The position numbers and the translations under genes are program-made. A stretch of 64,000 nt of DNA from JBKBIP01 sp046297495 (GTDB lineage: Bacteria; Planctomycetota; Planctomycetia; Gemmatales; Gemmataceae): contig JBKBIP010000002.1 of the NCBI GenBank assembly GCA_046297495.1, positions 186,001-250,000 on the forward strand, in the 5' to 3' direction. Shown piece after piece: positions 44,700-53,385 of this stretch (the first letter of the stretch is position 1; every line of letters begins with the position of its first letter). The notes beneath the pieces are model-generated. The model was given only the letters and a program-made list of their open reading frames with translations. It was not told the DNA's origin and did not search any database.

Positions 44700-44938
44700 G
44701 CGGGGCCGACTGCGCGTGAGGTCGCCCTCCTCGATTTTGCCGTGCGGCTAACCCAGCAACCACGGCCGTGCGCCGGGACGCCTTGGACGCCTTGCGCGCC
44801 CACGGTTTCACTGATGAGCAGTTAGTTGATGCCGTCCACTGCATCGGTTACTTTAATTTCATCAACCGCGTGCTGGACGGGCTGGGAGTCGATCCCGAAC
44901 CCAGCATGCGCTATGGCAAGGACATGGGACGCCAATGA
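44700..44938 (+). pseudogene. Remnant of a carboxymuconolactone-decarboxylase/peroxidase-related gene
   Basis: Two frames together give the C-terminal third of a known type of protein. One frame reads REVALLDFAVRLT (ending near 44753). A second frame, shifted by one or two bases near 44753-44755, reads DALDALRAHGFTDEQLVDAV and GYFNFINRVLDGLGVDPEPS and stops at TGA 44936. Homologues have this exact order, and also about 100 residues before it that are missing here. So the gene is truncated at the 5' end and frameshifted. The stop overlaps the mddA start by four bases, as in an ancestral operon. Confidence 0.7.
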
Positions 44939-45756
44939 GTGAGACCGGAAATGTCGGCCACGGTCAGGAATCGGATGACATAATGGGAGTATTTTCCGCT
45001 TCCTCGACCAGTAAGGTATTCGCGCTGGGCTACGGCATTCTCTGCTACGGCATCTTTTTGGGCACGTTTCTGTATGCCGTTGGATTCATCGCCAATCAAG
45101 TCGTTCCCAAATCCATCGACTCGGGGGAAGTGGTCTCCGAGGGAGAGGCCTTGGCCGCGAACCTGGCGCTGCTTGGCTTGTTCGCGGTCCAGCATAGCGT
45201 CATGGCTCGACCCGGTTTCAAGCGGTGGTGGACGCGCTGCGTGCCGTCCCACCTGGAGCGGAGCACCTATGTCCTGGCCAGCAGCATTGTCTTGCTCCTG
45301 CTGTTCTGGCAATGGCGACCGCTGCCAGGAATCGTGTGGGAGGTCCGGCATCCCATCGGCGTCGCCGTTCTGTGGGGGTTATGCGGCATCGGCTGGATCA
45401 TGGTGTTGATCTCCACCTTCCTGATCGACCATTTTGATCTGTTTGGCTTGCGGCAAGTGTATCTCCACGCCAAAGGCCGGCCGTACCAGCCAGTACCGTT
45501 TCGCATGTCGAGTCTTTATCGGTTCGTCCGCCATCCGATCATGCTCGGTTTCCTGATCGCGTTTTGGGCCACGCCGACCATGACCTGGGGACACCTCTTG
45601 TTCGCGGTGATGATCACGGCGTACATTCTCATCGGCATCCAGTTGGAGGAACGGGACTTGAGAAGCGCCTTTGGCGCTACCTACGACGCCTATCGGCGTC
45701 AAGTGGGAATGATCATACCCTGGCCGGGACGTTCCAAAGCCGCGTCTGGCGACTAA
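44935..45756 (+). CDS. mddA: Methanethiol S-methyltransferase
   Basis: Methylates methanethiol to dimethyl sulfide with SAM, in the membrane. 273 residues; ATG 44935 overlaps the pseudogene stop, and a second in-frame ATG at 44983 begins the conserved part. The sequence closely follows MddA as I know it: LGTFLYAVGFIANQVVPKSI, LFAVQHSVMARPGFKRWW, LFWQWRPLPGIVWEV, STFLIDHFDLFGLRQVYLHA, YRFVRHPIMLGFLIAFWATP. About five membrane segments; RHP and the C-terminal LEERDL form the SAM site of the isoprenylcysteine-methyltransferase-like superfamily. Methionine breakdown is the likely source of methanethiol; no lyase gene is nearby. Confidence 0.88.
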   Translation: MSETGNVGHGQESDDIMGVFSASSTSKVFALGYGILCYGIFLGTFLYAVGFIANQVVPKSIDSGEVVSEGEALAANLALLGLFAVQHSVMARPGFKRWWTRCVPSHLERSTYVLASSIVLLLLFWQWRPLPGIVWEVRHPIGVAVLWGLCGIGWIMVLISTFLIDHFDLFGLRQVYLHAKGRPYQPVPFRMSSLYRFVRHPIMLGFLIAFWATPTMTWGHLLFAVMITAYILIGIQLEERDLRSAFGATYDAYRRQVGMIIPWPGRSKAASGD

Positions 45757-45773
45757 CCGTTGTGCTCGACCAC

Positions 45774-46175
45774 TCAGGGCGCGATCACCGCGACGGCCTC
45801 GATCTCGATAAGCCAATCGGGGTTGACGAGGGCGGAGACGCCAACCAAAGTGCTGGCGGGCGGCTGCTCGGCGTTGACATATCGACCCCGCGCTTCCCGA
45901 ACCATGGGGACATGCTCGGGACGCAAGCCGACCACGTAGAGATTCATTTTGACGACATCCCGAAACGTGGCCCCCACGGCGGCGAGGGCGCGGTGGAGAT
46001 TCTCGAAGGTTTGCTCGGTCTGCGCCCGCAAATCCCCCTTGCCGACGACCTCGCCCCGCTCATTGACACTAACCTGCCCTGATATGTACACGGTCTTGCC
46101 CCCTGTCGCCGTGACCACATGCGACCAGCCGAAAGTGGGAGATAACGTGGCGGGATTGAAAAAGTCGATGTGCAT
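45774..46175 (-). CDS. RidA family protein
   Basis: 133 residues. ATG 46175 is chosen because GGAAGG lies at good spacing. RidA (YjgF/UK114) proteins hydrolyse reactive enamine/imine intermediates; paralogues differ in role. The family core is clear: GKTVYISGQVSVNERGEVVG, DLRAQTEQTFENLHRALAAVG, VVKMNLYVVG, PPASTLVGVSALVNPDWLIE. The catalytic Arg of canonical RidA usually sits in an R-P-A-R context near here; this copy reads EQPPASTLVGV, so substrate range is uncertain. It ends 17 bases from the convergent mddA stop. Confidence 0.88.
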   Translation of the reverse strand: MHIDFFNPATLSPTFGWSHVVTATGGKTVYISGQVSVNERGEVVGKGDLRAQTEQTFENLHRALAAVGATFRDVVKMNLYVVGLRPEHVPMVREARGRYVNAEQPPASTLVGVSALVNPDWLIEIEAVAVIAP

Positions 46176-46392
46176 GAGAAACCTTCCTTCCACGAAGCGG
46201 TATGGAGCAACGACCGGGGAACATCCGCGCCCCGGAACATCGGTTTGATGCTACTCCGTGGAACGCGGCGCCGCAACCCAACCGCACGACACGGCATCGG
46301 GATAACCATGTTTCCGAGATGATTTTTCGGGGCTGTCATAAAATGTGTTCGTTTCAAATAGGCCGATGAATAACTTTTCGATGGGCATGGTC

Positions 46393-46439
46393 GATTCCGC
46401 GTTTCGCGTGAGAGGTCGCGTGCGCGAAACGATAAATCA
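46393..46439. repeat. Palindromic element (copy 13)
   Basis: Left arm GATTCCGCGTTTCGCG (46393-46408), right arm CGCGAAACGATAAATCA (46423-46439), 14-base loop. It lies upstream of the M16 gene promoter. Confidence 0.75.
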
Positions 46440-46546
46440 CCTCTCCACGACATCGAGAGGTGTTGATTCGGCATGTCCTTCCAAACATTTCGGAATAGGA
46501 AAATTCGCATAGATTCGCTAAACTAACCAAACTTCACGAACGTATT

Positions 46547-46554
46547 GGTATAAT
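46547..46554 (+). promoter_or_regulatory. Extended -10 promoter of the M16 peptidase gene
   Basis: TATAAT at 46549-46554 preceded by TGG, the extended -10 form. No good -35 box stands 17 bases upstream, which fits an extended -10 promoter. Confidence 0.45.
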
Positions 46555-46682
46555 CATCCCGGCAAAAATGATAGGGGGCCGGATGTTCAACCCGGCTCGG
46601 AACAGACCGGAGCGGAAATTTGGCCCACGGGAGAAATCACTGACCGCTGAAAGCGGAAAGCTGACCGCTATAGGAGAAACGC

Positions 46683-49436
46683 ATGAAAGGTTTCAGGACA
46701 TCGCATCGGTTGATATTGGCCGTGACGTTGATGGGGTTGTGGGCCAGTTTCGTGCCGGCGGCGTGGGCCGACCAGGCGCCGGCAGCGCCCCAGAAGGTCA
46801 CTGCCATCGAAGGAATCACGGAATACCGCCTCGATAACGGCTTGCGCATCCTGTTGTTTCCCGATCCCTCCACCTCGACCGTCACCGTCAACATGACCGT
46901 CATGGTCGGGTCCCGGCACGAAGGCTACGGTGAAACCGGCATGGCCCACTTGCTGGAGCACATGCTGTTCAAAGGCACTCCGACTCATCAAGACATACCC
47001 AAGGCGTTGCGCGATCACGGTGCGCAATTCAACGGCACGACCTGGCTGGATCGCACCAATTACTTCGAGACTCTGCCAGCCAATGATGAGAACCTGGAAT
47101 TCGCCATCCGTTTGGAAGCCGACCGCCTCGTCAATAGCCTGATTCGCCGCGAAGATTTGGCCTCGGAAATGACCGTGGTGCGCAGCGAGTTCGAGCAGGG
47201 GGAAAACAGCCCCGAATACGTCCTCAGCCAGCGCATGATGGCCGTCGCCTTCGAGTGGCACAACTATGGCAAGGCCACCATTGGCAACCGCTCGGACATC
47301 GAACGGGTGCCGGTCGATAACTTGCGGGCGTTCTACAAAAAGTATTATCAACCCAATAACACCATGCTGATCGTGGCCGGCAACTTCAAGCCGGACAAGG
47401 CGTTGCAGCTTATCAGCCGGTATTTTGGCCCTATTCCCAAGCCTAAGGAACGGCTGCAACCGACCTACACCGAGGAACCGGCCCAAGACGGCGAACGGAC
47501 GGTGATTCTGCGCCGCGTCGGCAAGGTCGGCTTGGTCGGCGCGTTGTACCACATTCCCGCCGGCGCCCACGAGGACTTCCCCGCCGTGCAGGTGCTGAAC
47601 CATGTCTTGGTGTCCGAACCGTCGGGCCGGCTGTACACGGCGTTGGTGCCGGACAAGAAAGCCACCCAGGTTTCCGGGGCGGCCTACAGCTTGCACGATC
47701 CGGGGATCATTGAGTTCACCGTCCAGATTGCTCCGGACAAGATTGACACCATCGAAGCAGTCCGCGACGCCATGCTAGACGTGCTGGAGAAATTCAATGA
47801 CAAGCCACCCACTGATGAGGAGGTCGAACGGGCCAAACGTAGCATCCTGAAAAGCCGCGAGCTGTTGATGGCCCGCAGCAATCGCATCGGCATCGAGCTA
47901 AGCGAGTGGCAAGCCAAGGGAGATTGGCGCTTGTTCTTCCTGCACCGCGACCGGCTGGAGCAGGTGACGCCCGCCGACGTGGCCCGCGTGGCGGGGAAGT
48001 ATCTGGCCCGGAGCAACCGCACCGTGGGCATGTTCATCCCGACCGAGAAGCCGGAACGTTCCCCCGTGCCGCCGCCGCCGGATGTGGCCGAGCTGGTCAA
48101 GGATTACCAAGGCCGCGAAGCCGTGGCCGCCGGCGAGGAGTTCGATCCCACCCCGGAGAACATCGAAAAGCGAACGCGGCGTTCGGAGTTACCGTGCGGT
48201 GTCCAGGTGGCGGTGCTTCCCAAGAAAACCCGCGGCGAGATCGTGACCTTGCGGCTAACACTCCGTTTTGGCAATGAGAAGTCGCTACAGGGACAAAATA
48301 CCGCCGCTCAGTTCCTGGGACCGCTCATGACGCGCGGCACCAAGCAGCACACCCGCCAACAATTGCAGGACGAGCTGGATAAGCTGAAAGCCCGTCTGGG
48401 TGGTTCCAGCGATTTGGGTTCAGTGACCTTCTCCATCGAAACCAAGCGGGAGAACCTCCCCCAAGTGTTGGCCTTGCTGAATGAAGTGTTGCGCTCTCCC
48501 ACCTTTCCGGCGGATGAGTTCGACGTACTCAAACGCGAGATGAACGACTCCATCGCCCAAGGGCTGACCGAGCCGACGACCCTGGCGATTCAAGAGCTGC
48601 GCCGCCGGTTGTCCCCGTATGATCCCGACGACATCCGTTACGTGCCGACGATGGCGGAATCCTTGAAACAGCTTAATGATGTCACCATCGACCAGGTGCG
48701 CCAGCTGTATTACGAGCAACTCGGCGGCCAAGTAGGGGAGCTGGTCATCGTCGGCGATTTTAACGTGGAGCCGACGTTGAACCAGCTGCAAGAGATTCTG
48801 AACGGCTGGACGACCAAGGTGCCGTATGAACGGATCGCCCGCCCCGCCCAGGTCGATGTCAAGGGGGACAAGCTCGACATTGTGACGCCGGACAAGGAGA
48901 ACTCCATCTACATCGCCGCCCACGCGCTGGCCTTGACGGATGATGATCCCGCTTATGTCCCGTTGCGGATCGCCAGTTACTTGTTTGGCGAAGGGGCGTT
49001 GTCATCGCGGTTGGGCAATCGCGTCCGCCAGAAAGAGGGGTTGTCCTACGGCGTGCGCTCGGCCTTCACCGCCGATGCCAAGGACAAGTCGGCCCGCTTC
49101 CTGATGTACGCCATCTGCAATCCGACCAACATCGACAAGGTCGATCACGCCATGCTCGACGAGCTGCACAAGCTCCTCAAGGAAGGGGTCGATGACACGG
49201 AATTGGCCGAGGCCAAGAAAGCTTACTTGGCCCAGCTGAAAGTCGGCCGTTCCAGCGACGCCGCCTTGGCCGGCCTCCTGGCCACGAGTCTCGAAGAAGG
49301 GCGTACCTTGGCCTTCCAAGCTGACCTAGAAAAGAAAATCGCCGACCTAACTCCCGCCCAAGTAACCGAAGCGGTACGCCACCACTTTCAACCGAAGAAA
49401 CTCGTCATCATTCGCGCCGGCGATTTCAAGAAGTAG
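46683..49436 (+). CDS. M16-family zinc peptidase with two fused halves, exported
   Basis: 917 residues; AGGAGA precedes ATG 46683, and a signal peptide follows (LILAVTLMGLWASFVPAAWA). The N-terminal half has the inverted zinc motif HLLEH (His 89, Glu 92, His 93) and the third ligand in VVRSEFEQGENSP about 75 residues on. The C-terminal half keeps the fold (QNTAAQFLGPLMTRGTKQHT; SRLGNRVRQKEGLSYGVRSA) but has no HxxEH, as in the usual alpha/beta pairing, so one polypeptide makes a complete clamshell. It probably degrades peptides in the periplasm. No partner gene is needed or seen. Confidence 0.92.
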   Translation: MKGFRTSHRLILAVTLMGLWASFVPAAWADQAPAAPQKVTAIEGITEYRLDNGLRILLFPDPSTSTVTVNMTVMVGSRHEGYGETGMAHLLEHMLFKGTPTHQDIPKALRDHGAQFNGTTWLDRTNYFETLPANDENLEFAIRLEADRLVNSLIRREDLASEMTVVRSEFEQGENSPEYVLSQRMMAVAFEWHNYGKATIGNRSDIERVPVDNLRAFYKKYYQPNNTMLIVAGNFKPDKALQLISRYFGPIPKPKERLQPTYTEEPAQDGERTVILRRVGKVGLVGALYHIPAGAHEDFPAVQVLNHVLVSEPSGRLYTALVPDKKATQVSGAAYSLHDPGIIEFTVQIAPDKIDTIEAVRDAMLDVLEKFNDKPPTDEEVERAKRSILKSRELLMARSNRIGIELSEWQAKGDWRLFFLHRDRLEQVTPADVARVAGKYLARSNRTVGMFIPTEKPERSPVPPPPDVAELVKDYQGREAVAAGEEFDPTPENIEKRTRRSELPCGVQVAVLPKKTRGEIVTLRLTLRFGNEKSLQGQNTAAQFLGPLMTRGTKQHTRQQLQDELDKLKARLGGSSDLGSVTFSIETKRENLPQVLALLNEVLRSPTFPADEFDVLKREMNDSIAQGLTEPTTLAIQELRRRLSPYDPDDIRYVPTMAESLKQLNDVTIDQVRQLYYEQLGGQVGELVIVGDFNVEPTLNQLQEILNGWTTKVPYERIARPAQVDVKGDKLDIVTPDKENSIYIAAHALALTDDDPAYVPLRIASYLFGEGALSSRLGNRVRQKEGLSYGVRSAFTADAKDKSARFLMYAICNPTNIDKVDHAMLDELHKLLKEGVDDTELAEAKKAYLAQLKVGRSSDAALAGLLATSLEEGRTLAFQADLEKKIADLTPAQVTEAVRHHFQPKKLVIIRAGDFKK

Positions 49437-49938
49437 TCCACCGTTTCGCAGGCGAGCCACAGGCAAGCCACGACAAGGTAGCCGGGGGAACGCGGCAACG
49501 TCCCCCGGCACCACATCCATGACCTACTCCGCCACCCACGACGCCCGTGGATGGCCCCGCTCAGTTACCCTTCCACCCGGGCGAAGCGCGGACAGCGCGC
49601 CCTTATTCACATCCTTCCCGCGGGGCATGTCACCGCCGCTGGTCGATTCATTCTTCGGAATCGGCAGACCTTGGGCATCTTCGGGACCACTACGAGCCGA
49701 GGCGCTGGTTTTTTTTTGCCAACTCCCAACTATCGGCAATACTTCCTGGTGAAGAGGCGGATTGGTAAGCGTGCCAGCGCGTGGAGGGCGTAAGCCGCCA
49801 AGGGCGCTTTCACCAAGGACACTTACGTTTTCCGCTCGCCGTTGCTTTCCCCTCTTCGAATTGCCACCAAGGACATGCTGCCTGGAGGAGACAGGGCAAC
49901 GAGGTGCCGCTGGTCTGGGCAGAGAGGAGGGCCACTGG
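49437..49938. other. 502-base gap upstream of the Cys-rich lipoprotein
   Basis: No recognised gene. It has a strong GC hairpin near its left end (49481-49509) that probably ends the M16 transcript, and a run of nine T near 49710. Short open frames here overlap one another and have no ribosome site. Confidence 0.45.
49481..49509 (+). terminator. GC-rich hairpin after the M16 gene
   Basis: GCCGGGGGAACG (49481-49492) pairs with CGTCCCCCGGC (49499-49509) with one bulge. It stands 45 bases after the M16 stop codon. No T tract follows, so it may be a terminator or an intergenic repeat. Confidence 0.45.
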
Positions 49939-50112
49939 ATGTTGATGCGCACCTTATGGATTGGACTACTACTGACTGCCGCTACTTTAGCATCTGGATG
50001 TCATAAATGTAAGAAGCAATGCTGCATGCCGTGCTGTTGCTGCACGCCGTGCTGCACTTGTTGCGATTGCTGCTGTTGCAGTCCGTGCTGCGATTGCTGC
50101 TGCTGTCCGTGA
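49939..50112 (+). CDS. Cysteine-saturated small lipoprotein
   Basis: 57 residues. ATG 49939 follows GAGAGGAGGG. The first 20 residues form a lipoprotein signal (MLMRTLWIGLLLTAATLASG) and Cys 21 is the lipidation site. After it come 36 more residues, of which 21 are Cys, in blocks CC, CCCC, CC, CC, CCCC, CC, CCCC separated by Pro, Thr, Asp or Ser. There are two Lys-containing stretches near the anchor (HKCKKQ). This is metallothionein-like in composition but not in spacing, and I know no family with it. Metal binding or disulfide-rich surface structure at the membrane is inferred. A palindromic element and a secreted-protein gene follow. Confidence 0.7.
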   Translation: MLMRTLWIGLLLTAATLASGCHKCKKQCCMPCCCCTPCCTCCDCCCCSPCCDCCCCP

Positions 50113-50143
50113 TGGTTGCTCAACGGTCTCGTTCGTGATGCGT

Positions 50144-50196
50144 GGATTCATCGGTTCGCGCAAGCCATCGACTCCTGGCAATGAATCGATGAATCC
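50144..50196. repeat. Palindromic element (copy 14)
   Basis: Left arm GGATTCATCGGTTCGCG (50144-50160) is exact; right arm ATGAATCGATGAATCC (50181-50196) is partly changed. It lies between the Cys-rich lipoprotein and the secreted protein gene. Confidence 0.75.
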
Positions 50197-50223
50197 AACG
50201 AACGCCCAAACGGGAGGACCGCG

Positions 50224-50637
50224 ATGCGAAGTGTTTTCCTGTGGAGCGGTTTGGCCGCGGTGGTGTCGCTGTGGGGGGTGGAACGACCGGCTGCCGCGGC
50301 CATTGTTCGTTATCATTACGTTCCTTCTCAACCGCCGACCGTGTACGTGCTGCAACCCTTCGCTCCCGGCGTGGCCGGGGAGCTGCTCACCTGGTTCGGG
50401 CTGCGCGGCGAGCCCTACCCGCGCGCTCCGAAACCCAATCATTTGGCCGTTCTTTGTCATCCATTCACGCGTCAAAATGTGACGGTCCCTTTGCAGCTAC
50501 CTCCCGGCACCCCCACCATCATGCACAGTGGCCCAAGGGTCATTTACAATTATGGCAGCTACACCGTCACCGTGCGGTTTTACGAGGATGGCACGTTGGA
50601 TGTGATTTACAACAGTGGTTTGTTCCGCGACATCTAA
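50224..50637 (+). CDS. Secreted protein of unknown function
   Basis: 137 residues; GGGAGGA precedes ATG 50224. A signal peptide (MRSVFLWSGLAAVVSLWGVE, cut near AAAA) is followed by a small beta-rich domain (IVRYHYVPSQPPTVYVLQP; IYNYGSYTVTVRFYEDGTLD). No Cys-rich part. I recognise no family. It is 111 bases downstream of the Cys-rich lipoprotein on the same strand, so a shared transcript across the palindromic element is possible. Confidence 0.6.
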   Translation: MRSVFLWSGLAAVVSLWGVERPAAAAIVRYHYVPSQPPTVYVLQPFAPGVAGELLTWFGLRGEPYPRAPKPNHLAVLCHPFTRQNVTVPLQLPPGTPTIMHSGPRVIYNYGSYTVTVRFYEDGTLDVIYNSGLFRDI

Positions 50638-50685
50638 TCGCCTCTCTTGTGTGGCGCGACAAGCCAGGAGTGATTCATTCAGGAA

Positions 50686-51384
50686 TCAACGCCCTGGCCA
50701 TTTCTCCTCCGCCGAGCTGGCGCGCAAATAAAGCGGCTCGACGCTCCACACGTCATCGACGTTCCGCGCTTGCCAACGGGACAAGCCAATCCATAACAGA
50801 CTTTCAACCCGCGCTTCGCGCTGCTCCATTGCCATGACGACACCCCCTGCCGGCAAGCGGTGCTCGTTGGGGGTGATGCCCGGCCCGCTGATCCCGTCCC
50901 CCGCGCGGACTTCACGCAGCCATTCCGTCCAGGGTTGAATCCGTAATGGCGTGACGGGGCGCAACAGCTCCTGTTTGGTCTCTCTCTCATAAAGCCGCGC
51001 GTACAATTTATCCTGTTGCGCGTCCGCGATCACGTGCAAACGCGCAACGGTTGCCGGCGCTTGCCAAGCGATGGCGGCGAAGGTCTCGACGGCGATGAGC
51101 GGGCAGCCGACGGCATAGCACAAGGTCTTGGCCGACATGATGCCGACACGGAGGCCGGTGTAACTGCCAGGTCCATGACTGACGATGACGCCGTGTAAGT
51201 CGCGCGCGGTGATCCCTTCTTGACGTAGCACCTCGGCCACAGTGGGGGCCAGGTCGCGGGCGTGACGGCGGGCTTCGTCCAATGTTCGCGCTTGGCGCAG
51301 GGCATTCCCCTTCGCCAAGGCCACCCGGCCGACACGCCCCGAAGTTTCCAGAATCAGCAGCCACGGATCAATCACTGGCGTCAC
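50686..51384 (-). CDS. tsaB: tRNA threonylcarbamoyladenosine biosynthesis protein TsaB
   Basis: Scaffold subunit needed with TsaD and TsaE to make t6A37 in tRNAs reading ANN codons. 232 residues. The start is GTG 51384 behind GGAGGG. Family motifs: WLLILETSGRVGRVALA (ASKHA nucleotide-binding fold start), GVIVSHGPGSYTGLRVGIMS (the typical GPGSYTGLRxG) and LCYAVGCPLIAVETFAAIAW. No tsaD or tsaE is adjacent. Confidence 0.93.
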   Translation of the reverse strand: MTPVIDPWLLILETSGRVGRVALAKGNALRQARTLDEARRHARDLAPTVAEVLRQEGITARDLHGVIVSHGPGSYTGLRVGIMSAKTLCYAVGCPLIAVETFAAIAWQAPATVARLHVIADAQQDKLYARLYERETKQELLRPVTPLRIQPWTEWLREVRAGDGISGPGITPNEHRLPAGGVVMAMEQREARVESLLWIGLSRWQARNVDDVWSVEPLYLRASSAEEKWPGR

Positions 51385-51502
51385 GCGCCACCTGCCCTCC
51401 GGTTATCGCATAGGCCGGCATTCCGCCGACATTGACGATCCACTCCTACCATGATTATAACTTTGTTCAGTAAGAGAAATCAGCCATTTCAGGAGTGAGA
51501 GT

Positions 51503-52126
51503 ATGGAAAGCCAACCGGAAGTGAATCCCACAACCACCAAAACCACGGGAGAATGGACCATTTATACCGACGGTGCCGCGCGCGGCAATCCGGGGCCTGC
51601 CGCCTATGCCTTCAGCATGGCCCACGATGGCCAAGTAGTGATGGAAGACGCCGGCCCCCTTGGCACGGCGACCAACAACGTGGCCGAATACATGGCCGTG
51701 GTCAAAGCCTTGGAATGCGCCGCCCTCTTGAAAGCCGATCATCTGGTTCTCTACAGTGACAGTGAGCTGATGGTGAAGCAGATGAACGGCCAATATCAAG
51801 TCAAGAATGCCGATTTGCGCGAGCTGTACGACCAAGCCAAACGGCTGAGCCGCTCCTTTGCCTCGGTTCGATTCGTGCATGTACCCCGCGCCCGCAACAA
51901 ACGAGCGGATGAATTGTGTAATCAGGTTCTCGATGGCAAATATGAGTCAGGTCCGCGCGTCGCGCCGCCGTCCGTGATTTCCCCCGCTTCCTTCCGAGAA
52001 GAGGCCATAGCCTGTCTGCGTTCCGCCGCCGAGCAATGGGCGCGCGGCGCGGCGAACGCCCCCGGCGTTGAGGAGGTCTGGGAAAAACTGTGGGAGATTC
52101 TACAAGCGCGGGGAGTGGTGAAGTAA
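51503..52126 (+). CDS. Ribonuclease HI family protein with C-terminal extension
   Basis: 207 residues; AGGAG precedes ATG 51503. The catalytic domain is residues about 12-140: IYTDGAARGNPGPAAY (first Asp), NNVAEYMAVVKALE (Glu), LYSDSELMVKQMNG (second Asp) and ARNKRADELCNQVL (last Asp). This is the RNase HI class lacking the basic handle loop. The last 65 residues are an extension of unknown role (EAIACLRSAAEQWARG). It cleaves RNA in RNA:DNA hybrids, for example in primers and R-loops. Confidence 0.9.
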   Translation: MESQPEVNPTTTKTTGEWTIYTDGAARGNPGPAAYAFSMAHDGQVVMEDAGPLGTATNNVAEYMAVVKALECAALLKADHLVLYSDSELMVKQMNGQYQVKNADLRELYDQAKRLSRSFASVRFVHVPRARNKRADELCNQVLDGKYESGPRVAPPSVISPASFREEAIACLRSAAEQWARGAANAPGVEEVWEKLWEILQARGVVK

Positions 52127-52194
52127 GGAGACAAAAAGGAGCGGCCACGTGTTGCCGTCCCCAACCACGAACCGCTCACCTTATCTTTGTTACC

Positions 52195-53385
52195 TTACCT
52201 GTAATCCTCATAGCCATAGCGGCGGATGATCGCGCCCCAACGGTTCGTAATCGTGGCGCGTAGCTCCGACGGCAGGTCGTAACGGTTAGTCTCGTAATCA
52301 GCAACACTGGACAAGTAATTGTCCACACATGGTCGGGCGGTCTCAAAGTCACCTAATTCCAATTCCTCATACATCGTATGCAGATGGCCGGCTGGATCCG
52401 TGAGCAAATCCTCATAACGAATTTCAAAGAAGCGCTTTGGCGCCACGTATCGCCTACCTGTATCCAAGCGCTCGTAAAAGTGCAGGAAGCGCGTGAAGAC
52501 CTGTTCCTCCAATCCCGCGAAGTTGGGCCGTTGAAACCCCTGAGCGCGGTACAACGATTTCCACAAATTAACCGTGGATGGATAGACCACGTAGGGGTTG
52601 CGGACGATGTGAATGAAACGCGCGTCGGGAAACAGGTCCACCAAGGTTTTGATCCGGCAGGTGTGTGGCGGCGATTTGAGAATGAGACGGCGCGGATCGC
52701 GGTATGACAACCGCTGCAAGAAGCCAAGAAACGCTTGCTTCCACGCCGCCAAGGCCGCCGGCGTGAGGGTTTCCAGATCGTAGTATTCCTCGAAGCACGG
52801 CGGATGATTGGGAAAAGCGATGGTCAAATAGGGGGACGGCTGGCCAAGCATGCACAGGGCGAATTCATCCTCCTGCGGTCGGTCCCAGCCGGTGGCGACG
52901 TTGTCCATGGGCCGTCGGTCAGGCATCAGAAACCACAACAAGCGCGGCAGAATCCATTCACTGATGAGAAAATGGTGTGGCGCCATGCACTGGTACGTCG
53001 TGGGATAGTTGTGGCGGGGATCTTGAATCAGCAGCTCGTGCAAGAACGTCGTGCCAGTGCGCCAATGACCGATGATGAACACCGGAGCTTGGGGAATCGG
53101 CGTTTGAGCGAGCCGGCGGCCATGAATGATGTCTTGCAGCAGCCACAGGGTCGAATTGATCACCGAAATCGGCGTATCCGTGGCTAGGATATGCCAATAG
53201 GGCCAATGCACCGCGCAGCGATTACGCCAGAGCAATTGCCACCAGGCGTGCAGCGAGCAACCCATCCAGATGCGCGGCGCCCAGCGGCGCGCCTTCTGCT
53301 TGGGTTTCGGGACCACATTCGGATCAGCAACACTGGACATGCGCGTTTCGCGGGTTGTAAGAATGACGACGAATGACGACTGCAT
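52195..53385 (-). CDS. Sulfotransferase family protein
   Basis: 396 residues from ATG 53385, behind AAAGG; an internal ATG at 53340 is an alternative. It transfers sulfate from PAPS to a hydroxyl or amine. The PAPS site is clear: FIIGHWRTGTTFLHELL (5'-phosphosulfate loop, about residue 105) and FIHIVRNPYVVYPSTVNLWK (3'-phosphate motif, about 235). LKSPPHTCRI and YEDLLTDPAGHLHTMYEELE follow as in bacterial and stf0-like enzymes. The acceptor is unknown; surface glycans are plausible given the polysaccharide genes in the window. Confidence 0.87.
   Translation of the reverse strand: MQSSFVVILTTRETRMSSVADPNVVPKPKQKARRWAPRIWMGCSLHAWWQLLWRNRCAVHWPYWHILATDTPISVINSTLWLLQDIIHGRRLAQTPIPQAPVFIIGHWRTGTTFLHELLIQDPRHNYPTTYQCMAPHHFLISEWILPRLLWFLMPDRRPMDNVATGWDRPQEDEFALCMLGQPSPYLTIAFPNHPPCFEEYYDLETLTPAALAAWKQAFLGFLQRLSYRDPRRLILKSPPHTCRIKTLVDLFPDARFIHIVRNPYVVYPSTVNLWKSLYRAQGFQRPNFAGLEEQVFTRFLHFYERLDTGRRYVAPKRFFEIRYEDLLTDPAGHLHTMYEELELGDFETARPCVDNYLSSVADYETNRYDLPSELRATITNRWGAIIRRYGYEDYR

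Larger units (their letters stand above)
46176..46682. other. 507-base divergent gap with palindromic element and promoter
   Basis: Between RidA and the M16 peptidase gene. It holds one palindromic element (46393-46439) and an extended -10 promoter (TGG before TATAAT at 46549-46554). A short hairpin (GCCGG/CCGGC near 46577-46596) and a repeated CTGACCGCT lie in the leader. No gene is seen. Confidence 0.45.
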
